Shown: positions 1-5,424 of the stretch, piece after piece
Position numbering within the stretch: position 1 is the stretch's first letter
How the letters are laid out: each line of letters begins with the position of its first letter
Origin: Solirubrobacterales bacterium
Lineage (GTDB): Bacteria > Actinomycetota > Thermoleophilia > Solirubrobacterales > Solirubrobacteraceae
DNA: 5,424 nt
Assembly: GCA_025963955.1 (NCBI GenBank)
Contig: JAOPZU010000171.1
Span: 1-5,424 of the forward strand
Reading direction: 5' to 3'
Notes under the pieces: generated by a model
What the model was told of the DNA's origin: nothing
Database searches by the model: none
The model's input: only the letters and a program-made list of their open reading frames with translations
Position numbers and translations under genes: made by a program

Positions 1-399
1 CAGGAGCTCGCGGCCGGCGTCGCCGAGCAGCCGCCCGGCTCCAACGACGGGCCGCGCATCGCGCAGTACCGCGGGGCGACCGCCGGGGCCGGGGTCGGCC
101 CGTGGTGCTCGTACTTCGTCAGCTGGCTCGCGAACCAGGCGGGCACGCCCGTGGGCGAGGCCGGCCAGGGCTTCGGCTCGGTCGACGCGCTCTCGGCCTG
201 GGCGCAGCGCACCGGCCGCACCACGCAGGCCGCCGCCCCGGGCGAGCTCATCGTCTGGGACGAGCACATCGGCCTGGTCACCGGCGTCGACGCCGACGGC
301 ACCATCCACACGATCGAGGGCAACTCCTCGGACAAGGTCTCCGCCCGGACCTACGGGCCGGACGGCGGCGGGGCGCTGACCTACGTGAAGCTGGGCTGA
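1..399 (+). CDS. CHAP-domain cysteine peptidase/amidase, 3' part (5' end outside window)
   Basis: The frame is open from base 1 and ends at TGA 397-399, giving the last 132 residues of a longer protein. The visible part is most of a CHAP (NlpC/P60-like) domain. The nucleophile is the Cys in PWCSYFVSW (residue 36 of the fragment). The catalytic His is in DEHIGLVTGV (residue 89), and EGN at 106-108 supplies the likely third polar residue. The stretch GSNDGPRIAQYR just before the Cys is typical of actinobacterial CHAP proteins. The family cleaves peptidoglycan amide bonds (amidase or endopeptidase) outside the cell membrane, often in autolysis, cell separation or phage lysis. A signal peptide or wall-binding domain would lie upstream and cannot be seen, so export is inferred. 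The protein ends in KLG right after the domain. The gene converges on osmC with 41 bp between the stop codons. Confidence 0.85.
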   Translation, partial: QELAAGVAEQPPGSNDGPRIAQYRGATAGAGVGPWCSYFVSWLANQAGTPVGEAGQGFGSVDALSAWAQRTGRTTQAAAPGELIVWDEHIGLVTGVDADGTIHTIEGNSSDKVSARTYGPDGGGALTYVKLG

Positions 400-452
400 G
401 CGCCCGGTTCGCGAGGGCAGCGCGTCCGCCGGCGGGCGCTTCAGCCGAGCTT
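388..452. terminator. Imperfect inverted repeat spanning two convergent stop codons; candidate bidirectional terminator
   Basis: Bases 388-406 pair with 433-452. There are 18 pairs, one G-G mismatch (393/447) and one bulged base (440), around a 26-nt loop. The inner arm GCGCCCG/CGGGCGC (400-406/433-439) is perfect, and the outer arms contain the last codons and TGA stops of both convergent genes. The position between tail-to-tail genes suits a bidirectional terminator or a 3'-end hairpin that stabilises mRNA. No T-tract follows the stem on either strand, so this is not a canonical intrinsic terminator. Hairpins without U-tracts are often proposed for high-GC actinobacteria. Part of the symmetry arises because both proteins end in Lys-Leu-Gly-stop. 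Confidence 0.5.
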
Positions 453-863
453 GGCCGTCATGGTGATCTCGGGGACCCCGGCCAGCGCCTTGCTGACGGG
501 GCAGCCGGCCTTGGCCTCCTCGGCGTGCTTGAGGAAGTGCTCCTCCTCCAGGCCAGGAACGACGCCCACGACGTCGAGCGCGATGCTCGTGATGGAGGGC
601 CCGTCGTCGAGCAGCCGCAGCTGGACGGAGGCCGTGACCTCGACCGAGGTGGGGTTGTGCCCGTTCTCCGCGAGGACGTTGGAGAGCGCCATCGAGAGGC
701 ACGAGGCGTGCGCGGCGGCGATCAGCTGCTCGGGGTTGGCGCCCGGCCCGTCCTCGAAGCGGGACTTGAAGGAGTACTCGCCGGTGATGCCCTCGCCCGC
801 GCTGAAGGTGCCCTTCCCGCCCTTCAGGTCGCCCTCCCACTTCGCCTGTCCCTTTGCCGCCAT
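441..863 (-). CDS. osmC: OsmC-type peroxiredoxin (organic hydroperoxide reductase)
   Basis: The product has 140 residues, the usual OsmC length. It reads like E. coli OsmC throughout: KGQAKWEGDLKGGKGTFS at the N-terminus, RFEDGPGANPEQLIAAAHA, then SCLSMALS with Cys55, and AGCPVSKAL with Cys121. The two Cys form the thiol/disulfide pair that reduces organic hydroperoxides. Arg35 and Glu45 match the conserved residues that activate the peroxidatic Cys. The enzyme is cytosolic, works as a dimer, and usually takes electrons from lipoylated protein or small thiols. The ATG at 861-863 is preceded by GAGAGG six bases upstream, one of the few clear Shine-Dalgarno sites in this window, and it begins exactly where the family does. 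The gene follows purM on the same strand after a 77-bp gap with a possible promoter. I favour OsmC over the Ohr subgroup because of the KGQAxWEGD and NPEQLI motifs. Confidence 0.95.
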   Translation of the reverse strand: MAAKGQAKWEGDLKGGKGTFSAGEGITGEYSFKSRFEDGPGANPEQLIAAAHASCLSMALSNVLAENGHNPTSVEVTASVQLRLLDDGPSITSIALDVVGVVPGLEEEHFLKHAEEAKAGCPVSKALAGVPEITMTAKLG

Positions 864-869
864 GTGGTT

Positions 870-875
870 CCTCTC
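870..875 (-). promoter_or_regulatory. Shine-Dalgarno site for osmC
   Basis: Read on the minus strand, GAGAGG lies six bases before the osmC ATG. It fixes the start at 863 rather than any longer reading into purM. Most other genes in the window lack such a site. Confidence 0.65.
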
Positions 876-897
876 GTTGGTTTGGACCGTCCGCACC

Positions 898-903
898 AAC
901 GTA
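898..903 (-). promoter_or_regulatory. Possible -10 box for osmC
   Basis: On the minus strand TACGTT fits the TAnnnT pattern of actinobacterial housekeeping promoters. It lies 34 bases upstream of the osmC ATG, leaving room for a short leader with the Shine-Dalgarno site. The best -35 candidate, a TTCGGC about 15 bases further upstream, is poor. A separate promoter would be sensible because osmC is a stress gene and purM is not. This is a pattern match only. Confidence 0.2.
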
Positions 904-940
904 GCCGCGACGAGGGCGGCCGAACCCTCCGGGCGAGCGG

Positions 941-2041
941 CTACGCGTCGCGCAGGCCCGACTTGTCGCCGGTGATGCCGAGGGACGGGACGCTCACGGT
1001 GCCGCCGGCGTCGGTGACCCGCCCGATGACGGCGGTCCCGGGATGGTGCTTCGCGAGCGTCTCGACGGCGTCCTCGGCGCGGTCCGCGGGGACGACGCAG
1101 ACGAAGCCGCAGCCCATGTTGAAGACCTCCCACATCTCAGCGGCCGGCACGTTCCCGTGCTTGGCGATGAGGCCGAAGATCGGGGTGACCGGGAGCGGGG
1201 TGTCGATGCTCCAGCCGAGGCGGTCGTGGCCCAGGCGGATGAGGTTCGTCAGGCCGCCGCCCGTCAGGTGCGCGAGGCCGTGGACCGGCACGTCGCTGTG
1301 GATGAGGTCCAGGATCGCGCGGACGTAGATGACGGTCGGCTCGAGCAGCGCGTCGAGGACGGACGGCCCCCCGAGCTCGGCCGGCGTGTCGTGCATGTCG
1401 AGCTTGGGAAGGCCGCCGCCGCTGGTCCCGTCCTCCAGCAGCGCGTGCCGCGCGAGCGTGTAGCCGTTGGAGTGCGGGCCGGAGGCGGGCAGGCCGATGA
1501 GGGCGTCGCCCGGGCGGGCGTCCGCCCCGGTGATGACCCCGTCGAGGCTGACGGTGCCGAACGCGGTGCCGCACAGGTCGAAGCCGTGCGGGTCAGGGTG
1601 CCCCCTGATGAGCTCCGGGATCACGGCGAGCTCGCCGCCGGGGATCTCGATGTTCGCCTGCTGCGCGCCGATCTTCAGCCCCTGGGCGATGCGCCCGAGC
1701 GCCGTCGCGTCCGCCTGCTGCACCGCGAGGTAGTCGACCATCGCGATCGGCTCCGCGCCGACGCAGATGATGTCGTTGACGTTCATCGCGATGCAGTCGA
1801 TCCCGACGGTCTCCAGGCGGTCGGCCTGCTCGGCGAGCACGAGCTTGGATCCGACCCCGTCCGTGGAGAACGCGATCCCCAGGTTGGGCGCGACGCGCAG
1901 GACGCTCGCGTAATGCCCGGAGGGCAGCACGGACGCGCTGGGACGATCCAGCTCGATCGTGGACAGCACGCGGACCAGGGCGCCGACGCCCTCGTCGGCC
2001 TGCGTGGTGTCGACGCCGGCGGCGGCATAGGACTCGGACAT
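941..2041 (-). CDS. purM: Phosphoribosylformylglycinamidine cyclo-ligase (AIR synthase)
   Basis: The product has 366 residues, near the usual 340-350. PurM catalyses the fifth step of purine synthesis in the cytosol, the ATP-dependent ring closure of FGAM to aminoimidazole ribotide. Family landmarks appear in order: YAAAGVDTTQADEGV (5-19); STDGVGSKL (59-67), the ATP-binding signature; GIDCIAMNVNDIICVGAEP (80-98), with the metal/phosphate-binding Asp; PASGPHSNGY (185-194); HLTGGGLTNLIR (258-269); and FNMGCGF (307-313). Two sites differ from the common E. coli-like form. GGETAEMPG is here GGELAVIPE (135-143), and FNCGVGM is FNMGCGF, so this is a somewhat divergent branch. The start MSESYAAAGVD begins where the family does, but its Shine-Dalgarno is weak (GAGAG about 12 bases upstream). 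It lies 52 bp downstream of uppP, with no other pur gene beside it, and may be co-transcribed with the dedA-uppP pair. Confidence 0.95.
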   Translation of the reverse strand: MSESYAAAGVDTTQADEGVGALVRVLSTIELDRPSASVLPSGHYASVLRVAPNLGIAFSTDGVGSKLVLAEQADRLETVGIDCIAMNVNDIICVGAEPIAMVDYLAVQQADATALGRIAQGLKIGAQQANIEIPGGELAVIPELIRGHPDPHGFDLCGTAFGTVSLDGVITGADARPGDALIGLPASGPHSNGYTLARHALLEDGTSGGGLPKLDMHDTPAELGGPSVLDALLEPTVIYVRAILDLIHSDVPVHGLAHLTGGGLTNLIRLGHDRLGWSIDTPLPVTPIFGLIAKHGNVPAAEMWEVFNMGCGFVCVVPADRAEDAVETLAKHHPGTAVIGRVTDAGGTVSVPSLGITGDKSGLRDA

Positions 2042-2093
2042 CGCCGCCGATGCTCTCAGACGCGGCGGCGGTGGGGCGGTGCGGGGTGGGCCG

Positions 2094-2915
2094 TCACCGG
2101 CGGGGCCGTCGCCAAGCCCGCCGCAGCACCAGCGCGGCCAGGGCGCTCCGGTACACCGCGTAGGGCGCCAGGGAGCGGTCGCGCTCGACCTGGCGGATGA
2201 GCCAGGTGGAGCCGAGGGTGGAGAGGAAGGACGCCAGGACGCCCGCGGCGAAGCGGCCCGCGAGGCCCGGGGGCAGCCCGCGGCGCCACAGCCGCGTCCC
2301 CTTCAGGGCGGTCGCGCCGACGATCACCGGGAGCGCCACGTGGCGGGACAGCGCGTTCGCGTCCTCCCGCCCGAAGCCCCGCCGGCGCGCGGCGGCCAGC
2401 GTCATCCCGTTGCGCGAGGCGCCCGGGATCAGTGCACACGCCTGGGCCACCCCGAGCCACAGCGCGTCCGCCGCGCCCGCGTCCTCCCGGGCCCGGGTGA
2501 CGCCACCGACCCGGTCCGTCCACGCCATCGCGAGGCTCCCCGCCAGCAGCCCGCCCGCGATCGACTCAGGGGTCCCGAGGTGCTCCTCGATCGTCCGCTC
2601 CAGCGTCAGCCCGGCGGCCGCCGGCACGGCGAAGGACAGGGCGATCAGGGTGATCCGGCGGCGATCCAGACCACGCGCCGCGTCCCCGACCTCCCCCCGC
2701 AGGGCGATCAGCAGCGCGGCGGCCGTCCCGGCGTGCAGCGCCACCTCGAAGGCCTTGCGCAGCTCGCCGTCCAGCGACTCGTACGGCCACCCGGCGAGCC
2801 ACGGAATCAGCGTGATGTGGCCCGAGGAGGAGATCGGCAGCAGCTCGGCCGGGCCGTGCAGGACCCCCAGCAGCACCGCGTGCCGCAGCGGCAGCGCCTC
2901 CAGCGGGTCGGTCAC
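2094..2915 (-). CDS. uppP: Undecaprenyl-diphosphatase, UppP/BacA family
   Basis: The product has 273 residues when started at the GTG at 2913-2915, the same length as E. coli UppP. This integral membrane enzyme converts undecaprenyl diphosphate to undecaprenyl phosphate, recycling the lipid carrier of peptidoglycan and other glycans; overexpression can give bacitracin resistance. Both active-site motifs are visible: HGPAELLPISSSGH (20-33), followed by LRKAFEVALHAGT (52-64), and PGASRNGMT (164-172) with the conserved Arg168. Several hydrophobic segments fit a polytopic protein (roughly 10-40, 55-73, 88-104, 118-133, 152-165, 193-205, 222-240). In the first motif the usual Glu or Gln of (E/Q)xxxE is His20, while Glu24 is kept; in the second, RSGAT is RNGMT. 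The start was chosen because GTG overlaps the dedA stop as GTGA and the protein then begins just before the first helix. Earlier starts would run deep into dedA. It could be a paralogue with altered activity. Confidence 0.88.
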   Translation of the reverse strand: MTDPLEALPLRHAVLLGVLHGPAELLPISSSGHITLIPWLAGWPYESLDGELRKAFEVALHAGTAAALLIALRGEVGDAARGLDRRRITLIALSFAVPAAAGLTLERTIEEHLGTPESIAGGLLAGSLAMAWTDRVGGVTRAREDAGAADALWLGVAQACALIPGASRNGMTLAAARRRGFGREDANALSRHVALPVIVGATALKGTRLWRRGLPPGLAGRFAAGVLASFLSTLGSTWLIRQVERDRSLAPYAVYRSALAALVLRRAWRRPRR

Positions 2916-3622
2916 GTCGCGGGGACGTCCACGGCCGTCCCGCCGCTCCCGTCGTCGCCGCGCGAGCGGTACCAGCGGACCACGAGGTACGCCGCGCCCG
3001 CCAGGATCAGCAGCACGACCGCGTAGTCGACGTAGTGCAGCTTGTCCTTGATGTCGACCCAGTTGTCCTTCGCCGCCTTGCCGGCCAGGCACAGCGCCAG
3101 GTTCCACGGCAGCGCCCCGAGGAAGGTGAGCACGCTGAAGCGCCCCAGCGGCATCTTCGCCGCGCCGGCCGGGAAGGAGATGAACGTCCGGACGACGGGC
3201 AGCATCCGCGAGAAGAAGACGGCCGGCGTCCCGTACCGCGCGAACCAGCGGTCGCCCCAGGCCAGGTGCGACTCGCTCAGGTGGAAGAAGCGCAGGTGCT
3301 TCTCGAGCAGCTCATCCCGTCCGTAGTACCCGATCGCGTAGGCGACCCAGGACCCGACGAGGTTCGCCACGCTCGCGACGAGCACCGCCGCCACGAGCGA
3401 GTACTCGCCCTCGGAGACGTTGAAGCCCGCGAACAGCATCGTCGCCTCGGACGGGATCGGGATGCCCGAGGACTCGGGCGCCATGAGGAGGAAGATCCCC
3501 GTCAGCCCGAGGTCGCCGACGACGCGCGTGGCGAAGTCCGCGAGCGACTCGGTGATGCTCGAGAGCACCAGGACGACGGACAGCATGGCGGTCAGCACTG
3601 GGCCGAGGGTACCGGCGATCAT
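2912..3622 (-). CDS. DedA-family membrane protein (possible undecaprenyl-phosphate translocase)
   Basis: The product has 236 residues from ATG 3622. DedA/VTT-domain proteins lie in the cytoplasmic membrane. Some members are reported to return undecaprenyl phosphate across it, and others affect proton-dependent envelope homeostasis. Visible features are ESSGIPIPSE (50-59), with the conserved acidic pair; GSWVAYAIGYYGRDELLEKH (90-109); FARYGTPAVFFSRMLPVVRT (127-146), where Arg139 and Arg145 match the essential arginine pair of E. coli YqjA by spacing; and PAGAAKMPLGRF (151-162). Hydrophobic stretches lie near 9-22, 38-50, 60-100, 165-180 and 197-216, and the tail is polar. The stop overlaps the uppP start. 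The start is uncertain. ATG 3622 completes an N-terminal hydrophobic stretch but leaves 18 bp to the divergent gene. ATG 3586 (224 residues) is a real alternative, because a candidate promoter lies between the two. Neither has a Shine-Dalgarno. Confidence 0.9.
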   Translation of the reverse strand: MIAGTLGPVLTAMLSVVLVLSSITESLADFATRVVGDLGLTGIFLLMAPESSGIPIPSEATMLFAGFNVSEGEYSLVAAVLVASVANLVGSWVAYAIGYYGRDELLEKHLRFFHLSESHLAWGDRWFARYGTPAVFFSRMLPVVRTFISFPAGAAKMPLGRFSVLTFLGALPWNLALCLAGKAAKDNWVDIKDKLHYVDYAVVLLILAGAAYLVVRWYRSRGDDGSGGTAVDVPAT

Positions 3623-3636
3623 CGGTAGCGTGTCGA
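3606..3636 (-). promoter_or_regulatory. Candidate dedA-uppP promoter
   Basis: On the minus strand TCGACA (3631-3636) resembles the -35 consensus with one mismatch. TACCCT (3606-3611) fits TAnnnT as a -10. The spacer is 19 bp, slightly long. If used, transcription would begin after ATG 3622, so dedA would have to start at ATG 3586. The match is by eye and weak. Confidence 0.25.
3626..3631 (+). promoter_or_regulatory. Candidate -10 box for a leaderless aminotransferase mRNA
   Basis: TAGCGT fits TAnnnT and ends nine bases before the ATG at 3641, so transcription would start at or next to the A of the start codon. The gene has no Shine-Dalgarno, which agrees with a leaderless transcript, common in actinobacteria. 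No convincing -35 is seen. The box overlaps the candidate dedA promoter on the other strand. Confidence 0.3.
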
Positions 3637-3640
3637 CGCC

Positions 3641-4744
3641 ATGACCGTCCCGCTCTTCGATCCGGCCACCCCGTTGCACCCGCTGCGGCCGCAGATCGAC
3701 GCGGCGATCGCGCGGGTCCTGGACTCCGAGCGCTACGTCCTGGGCCCGGAGGTCGCCGCCTTCGAGGAGGAGTTCGCGCGCTACGTCGGCGTCCAGCACG
3801 CCGTGGGCGTCGCCAACGGGACCGAGGCCATCACGATCGCCCTGCGCGCCCTCGGCGTCGGCCCGGGCGACGAGGTCGTCGTTCCCTCCTTCTCCTTCTG
3901 GGCCAGCGCGGAGGCGATCCCGCCGCTCGGCGCGGTCCCCGTCTTCTGCGACGTGGATCCCGAGACATATTGCGTGACGCTGGACTCCGTGCGCGCGGCC
4001 GTGACTCCTAAGACCAAGGCGATCATCGCCGTGCACCTGTTCGGGAACGTCGCGCCGGTCCGCGAGCTCGAGGAGGAGCTCGGCCTGCCCGTCGTCGAGG
4101 ACGCCGCCCAGGCCGCCGGCTCGCTCGGCCCCGACGGCCGTCCCGGGGCGCTCGGCTCGCTGGCGACCTTCAGCTTCTACCCGTCCAAGAACCTCGGCGC
4201 CCTCGGCGACGGCGGCGCGATCACCACCGGCGACGCTGCGCTCGCCGAGCGTGTGAAGCAGCTGCGCTTCCACGGCTCGCGCGACAAGGTCACCTACGAG
4301 GCCGTGGGCTACAACTCGCGCCTGGACGAGCTGCAGGCCGCCATCCTGCGGGTGCAGCTGCCGCATCTGGACGAGTGGGCCGACCACCGCCGCGCCGCGG
4401 CCGTCCACTACGCCGAGGCGCTGCAGGACAGCGTCGGGCTGCCGCGGGCGACCGTCGGGGCGCGGCCCGCGTGGCACCTCTACGTCATCCGCCACCCCGA
4501 GCCCGACGCCCTCGCCGCGCGCCTGCGCGCGCGCGGCATCGAATGCCGGGGCTACTACCGGCAGCCGATCCACGCCCAGCCCGCGGTCCTCGCCGGCGGC
4601 TGGGCCCCCCGCGTGCCCCTCCCGGGGACGGACGCCGCCGCCGCCCAGCACCTGGCCATCCCCATCAGCGCCTCCATCACGCGCGAGCAGGTGGACGAGG
4701 TCGCGGCCACCGTGCGAGAGCTCGCCGCCGCGCCCGCGGCGTAG
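3641..4744 (+). CDS. DegT/DnrJ/EryC1/StrS-family PLP-dependent sugar aminotransferase
   Basis: The product has 367 residues, the normal length for this fold-type I family. Members transfer an amino group, usually from glutamate, to a keto group of a nucleotide-activated sugar, making amino sugars for O-antigens, glycans or antibiotics; a few act on other substrates. Family marks are ERYVLGPEVAAFEEEFA (30-46), ANGTEAI (58-64) for PLP phosphate binding, PSFSFWASAEAI (82-93), VVEDAAQAAG (151-160) with Asp154 facing the PLP ring nitrogen, FSFYPSKNLGALGDGGA (177-193) with Lys183 forming the Schiff base, GYNSRLDELQAA (223-234), WHLYVIR (278-284) and YYRQPIHAQPA (305-315). All catalytic residues are present. 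The ATG at 3641 begins with the typical MTVPLFDPATP opening and has no Shine-Dalgarno. The substrate sugar cannot be told from sequence alone. It is divergent from dedA-uppP and 19 bp ahead of the DUF354 gene. It is cytosolic. Confidence 0.93.
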   Translation: MTVPLFDPATPLHPLRPQIDAAIARVLDSERYVLGPEVAAFEEEFARYVGVQHAVGVANGTEAITIALRALGVGPGDEVVVPSFSFWASAEAIPPLGAVPVFCDVDPETYCVTLDSVRAAVTPKTKAIIAVHLFGNVAPVRELEEELGLPVVEDAAQAAGSLGPDGRPGALGSLATFSFYPSKNLGALGDGGAITTGDAALAERVKQLRFHGSRDKVTYEAVGYNSRLDELQAAILRVQLPHLDEWADHRRAAAVHYAEALQDSVGLPRATVGARPAWHLYVIRHPEPDALAARLRARGIECRGYYRQPIHAQPAVLAGGWAPRVPLPGTDAAAAQHLAIPISASITREQVDEVAATVRELAAAPAA

Positions 4745-4763
4745 ACGGCCCCACCGCGACGTC

Positions 4764-5424
4764 ATGCGCATCTGGGTCGACCTCACGAACTCGCCGCACG
4801 TCCTCGTGCTCAAGCCGGTCATCGAGGCGTTCCGCGCCCGCGGCGCCACGGTCGAGGTCACCGCGCGCGACTTCGCGCAGACCATCGGCCTGGCCGAGCG
4901 CCTCGGCGTGGAGCACACGGTCATCGGCCACCACCGCGGCGAGAGACTGAGCGCCAAGGCGGTGGGCCTCGCCGACCGTTCGACCGCCCTGCTGCGGTGG
5001 GCCCGCCGCCGCCCGCGCTTCGACCTCGCCCTCGGCCACGGCTCCAACGACATCACGGTCGCCGCCGCCCTCCTGCGGATCCCGCGCTCGACGATGTTCG
5101 ACTACGAGTGGGCGACCGTGCAGCACACGATCAACTGCCGGCTCGGCCACGCCGTCGTCGTCCCGGACGCCATCCCGCGCGAGCGCCTGACGCGCTACGG
5201 GGTGAGCGCGAAGAAGCACCAGCCGTACCCGGGGCTGAAGGAGGAGTACTACCTCGCTGACTTCGATCCGGACGCCGCCTTCCTCGACGAGCTGGGGCTC
5301 GACCCGGCCCGGCCGATCGCGGTAGTCCGCACCCCGCCCGTCGTCTCCCTCTACCCCCGCTTCGAGAACGACGTCTGCGCGGGGGTCCTCGACCGGCTGC
5401 GGGGCACGCAGACCGTCGTCCTTC
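4764..5424 (+). CDS. DUF354 family protein, predicted GT-B glycosyltransferase (3' end outside window)
   Basis: The frame runs from ATG 4764 to the window edge without a stop: 220 residues of a protein normally about 340-360 long. The N-terminus MRIWVDLTNSPHVLVLKPVI is the hallmark of DUF354 (COG1817). It is followed by VTARDFAQTIGLAERLGVEHTVIG (32-55), GHGSNDITVAAALLRIP (91-107), MFDYEWATVQHTINCRL (111-127), VVPDAIP (132-138) and YPGLKEEYYLADF (155-167). The family is annotated as glycosyltransferase-like, with a GT-B fold related to MurG and UDP-GlcNAc 2-epimerase, and is often found near surface-polysaccharide genes. To my knowledge its reaction is largely unproven. The acceptor/N-terminal domain is complete, and the start of the donor-binding domain is seen (about residue 185 on). 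The 19-bp gap to the aminotransferase and the lack of a Shine-Dalgarno or promoter suggest one transcript. Family assignment is firm; function is inferred. Confidence 0.88.
   Translation, partial: MRIWVDLTNSPHVLVLKPVIEAFRARGATVEVTARDFAQTIGLAERLGVEHTVIGHHRGERLSAKAVGLADRSTALLRWARRRPRFDLALGHGSNDITVAAALLRIPRSTMFDYEWATVQHTINCRLGHAVVVPDAIPRERLTRYGVSAKKHQPYPGLKEEYYLADFDPDAAFLDELGLDPARPIAVVRTPPVVSLYPRFENDVCAGVLDRLRGTQTVVL

Noticed and set aside
864..1133. A longer reading of osmC running back into purM.
   Set aside because: The added residues are Arg-rich antisense-like noise. The ATG at 863 has a good Shine-Dalgarno and matches the family N-terminus.
102..1328. A 408-codon plus-strand open frame across the CHAP, osmC and purM region.
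   Set aside because: It is out of frame with the CHAP gene and antisense to osmC and purM. Its composition is low-complexity and no motif is visible.
2916..3107. Earlier in-frame ATG start for uppP inside dedA.
   Set aside because: It would add 64 Arg/Gly-rich residues unlike any UppP N-terminus. The GTGA overlap start gives the family length.
3962..3975. Short AT-richer patch with rare codons (ACA, TAT) in the aminotransferase gene.
   Set aside because: Only a few codons are affected and the protein motif is normal for the family. Too small to signal transfer or a junction.
4524..4535. Twelve-base alternating TG/CG run that could form Z-DNA.
   Set aside because: It encodes the ordinary Arg/Ala-rich stretch LRARG in the aminotransferase and is expected by chance in GC-rich coding sequence.
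3623..5056. The dedA frame stays open on the minus strand back to 5056, giving a 714-codon reading frame antisense to the aminotransferase and DUF354 genes.
   Set aside because: The extra part is repetitive Arg/Gly/Asp-rich translation without any family motif, opposite two clearly real genes. Such stop-free shadows are usual at this GC content.

Overview
The window is GC-rich, by eye around 70% or slightly more, with third codon positions almost always G or C and genes packed closely on both strands. This composition, the weak or missing Shine-Dalgarno sequences, and the look of the proteins (a CHAP protein with the PWCSYFVSW core, a DUF354 protein) suggest a high-GC actinobacterium, perhaps of the Thermoleophilia/Solirubrobacterales type. 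The lineage is an inference from recalled family resemblance, not from a search.

Layout. Bases 1-399 (+) are the 3' end of a secreted-type CHAP cysteine peptidase/amidase gene. It converges on osmC (441-863, -), and a long imperfect inverted repeat covers both stop codons. Upstream of osmC on the minus strand is purM (941-2041, -), the AIR synthase of purine synthesis. Further upstream are an undecaprenyl-diphosphatase gene of the UppP/BacA family (2094-2915, -) and a DedA-family membrane protein gene (2912-3622, -). These last two overlap by four bases (GTGA), so translation is probably coupled. Only 18 bp from the dedA start, a divergent plus-strand unit begins: a DegT/DnrJ/EryC1-type PLP sugar aminotransferase (3641-4744), then a DUF354 predicted glycosyltransferase (4764 to beyond the window end).

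How the genes may work together. The right two thirds reads as a cell-envelope locus. UppP removes a phosphate from undecaprenyl diphosphate, and some DedA proteins are reported to move undecaprenyl phosphate back across the membrane. The coupled pair could therefore perform two consecutive steps of lipid-carrier recycling. The divergent genes would supply an amino sugar and a glycosyl transfer step, i.e. a consumer of that carrier. The CHAP protein (peptidoglycan cleavage) fits the theme loosely. purM and osmC are housekeeping and stress genes that share only a strand with the pair.

No tRNA, rRNA, CRISPR array, insertion sequence or integration site was seen. No gap between genes exceeds 80 bases. 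The clearest oddities are a histidine in the first position of the UppP (E/Q)xxxE motif, the hairpin over two convergent stop codons, and the dedA-uppP coupling facing a glycan unit. Nothing here looks like a wholly new system.
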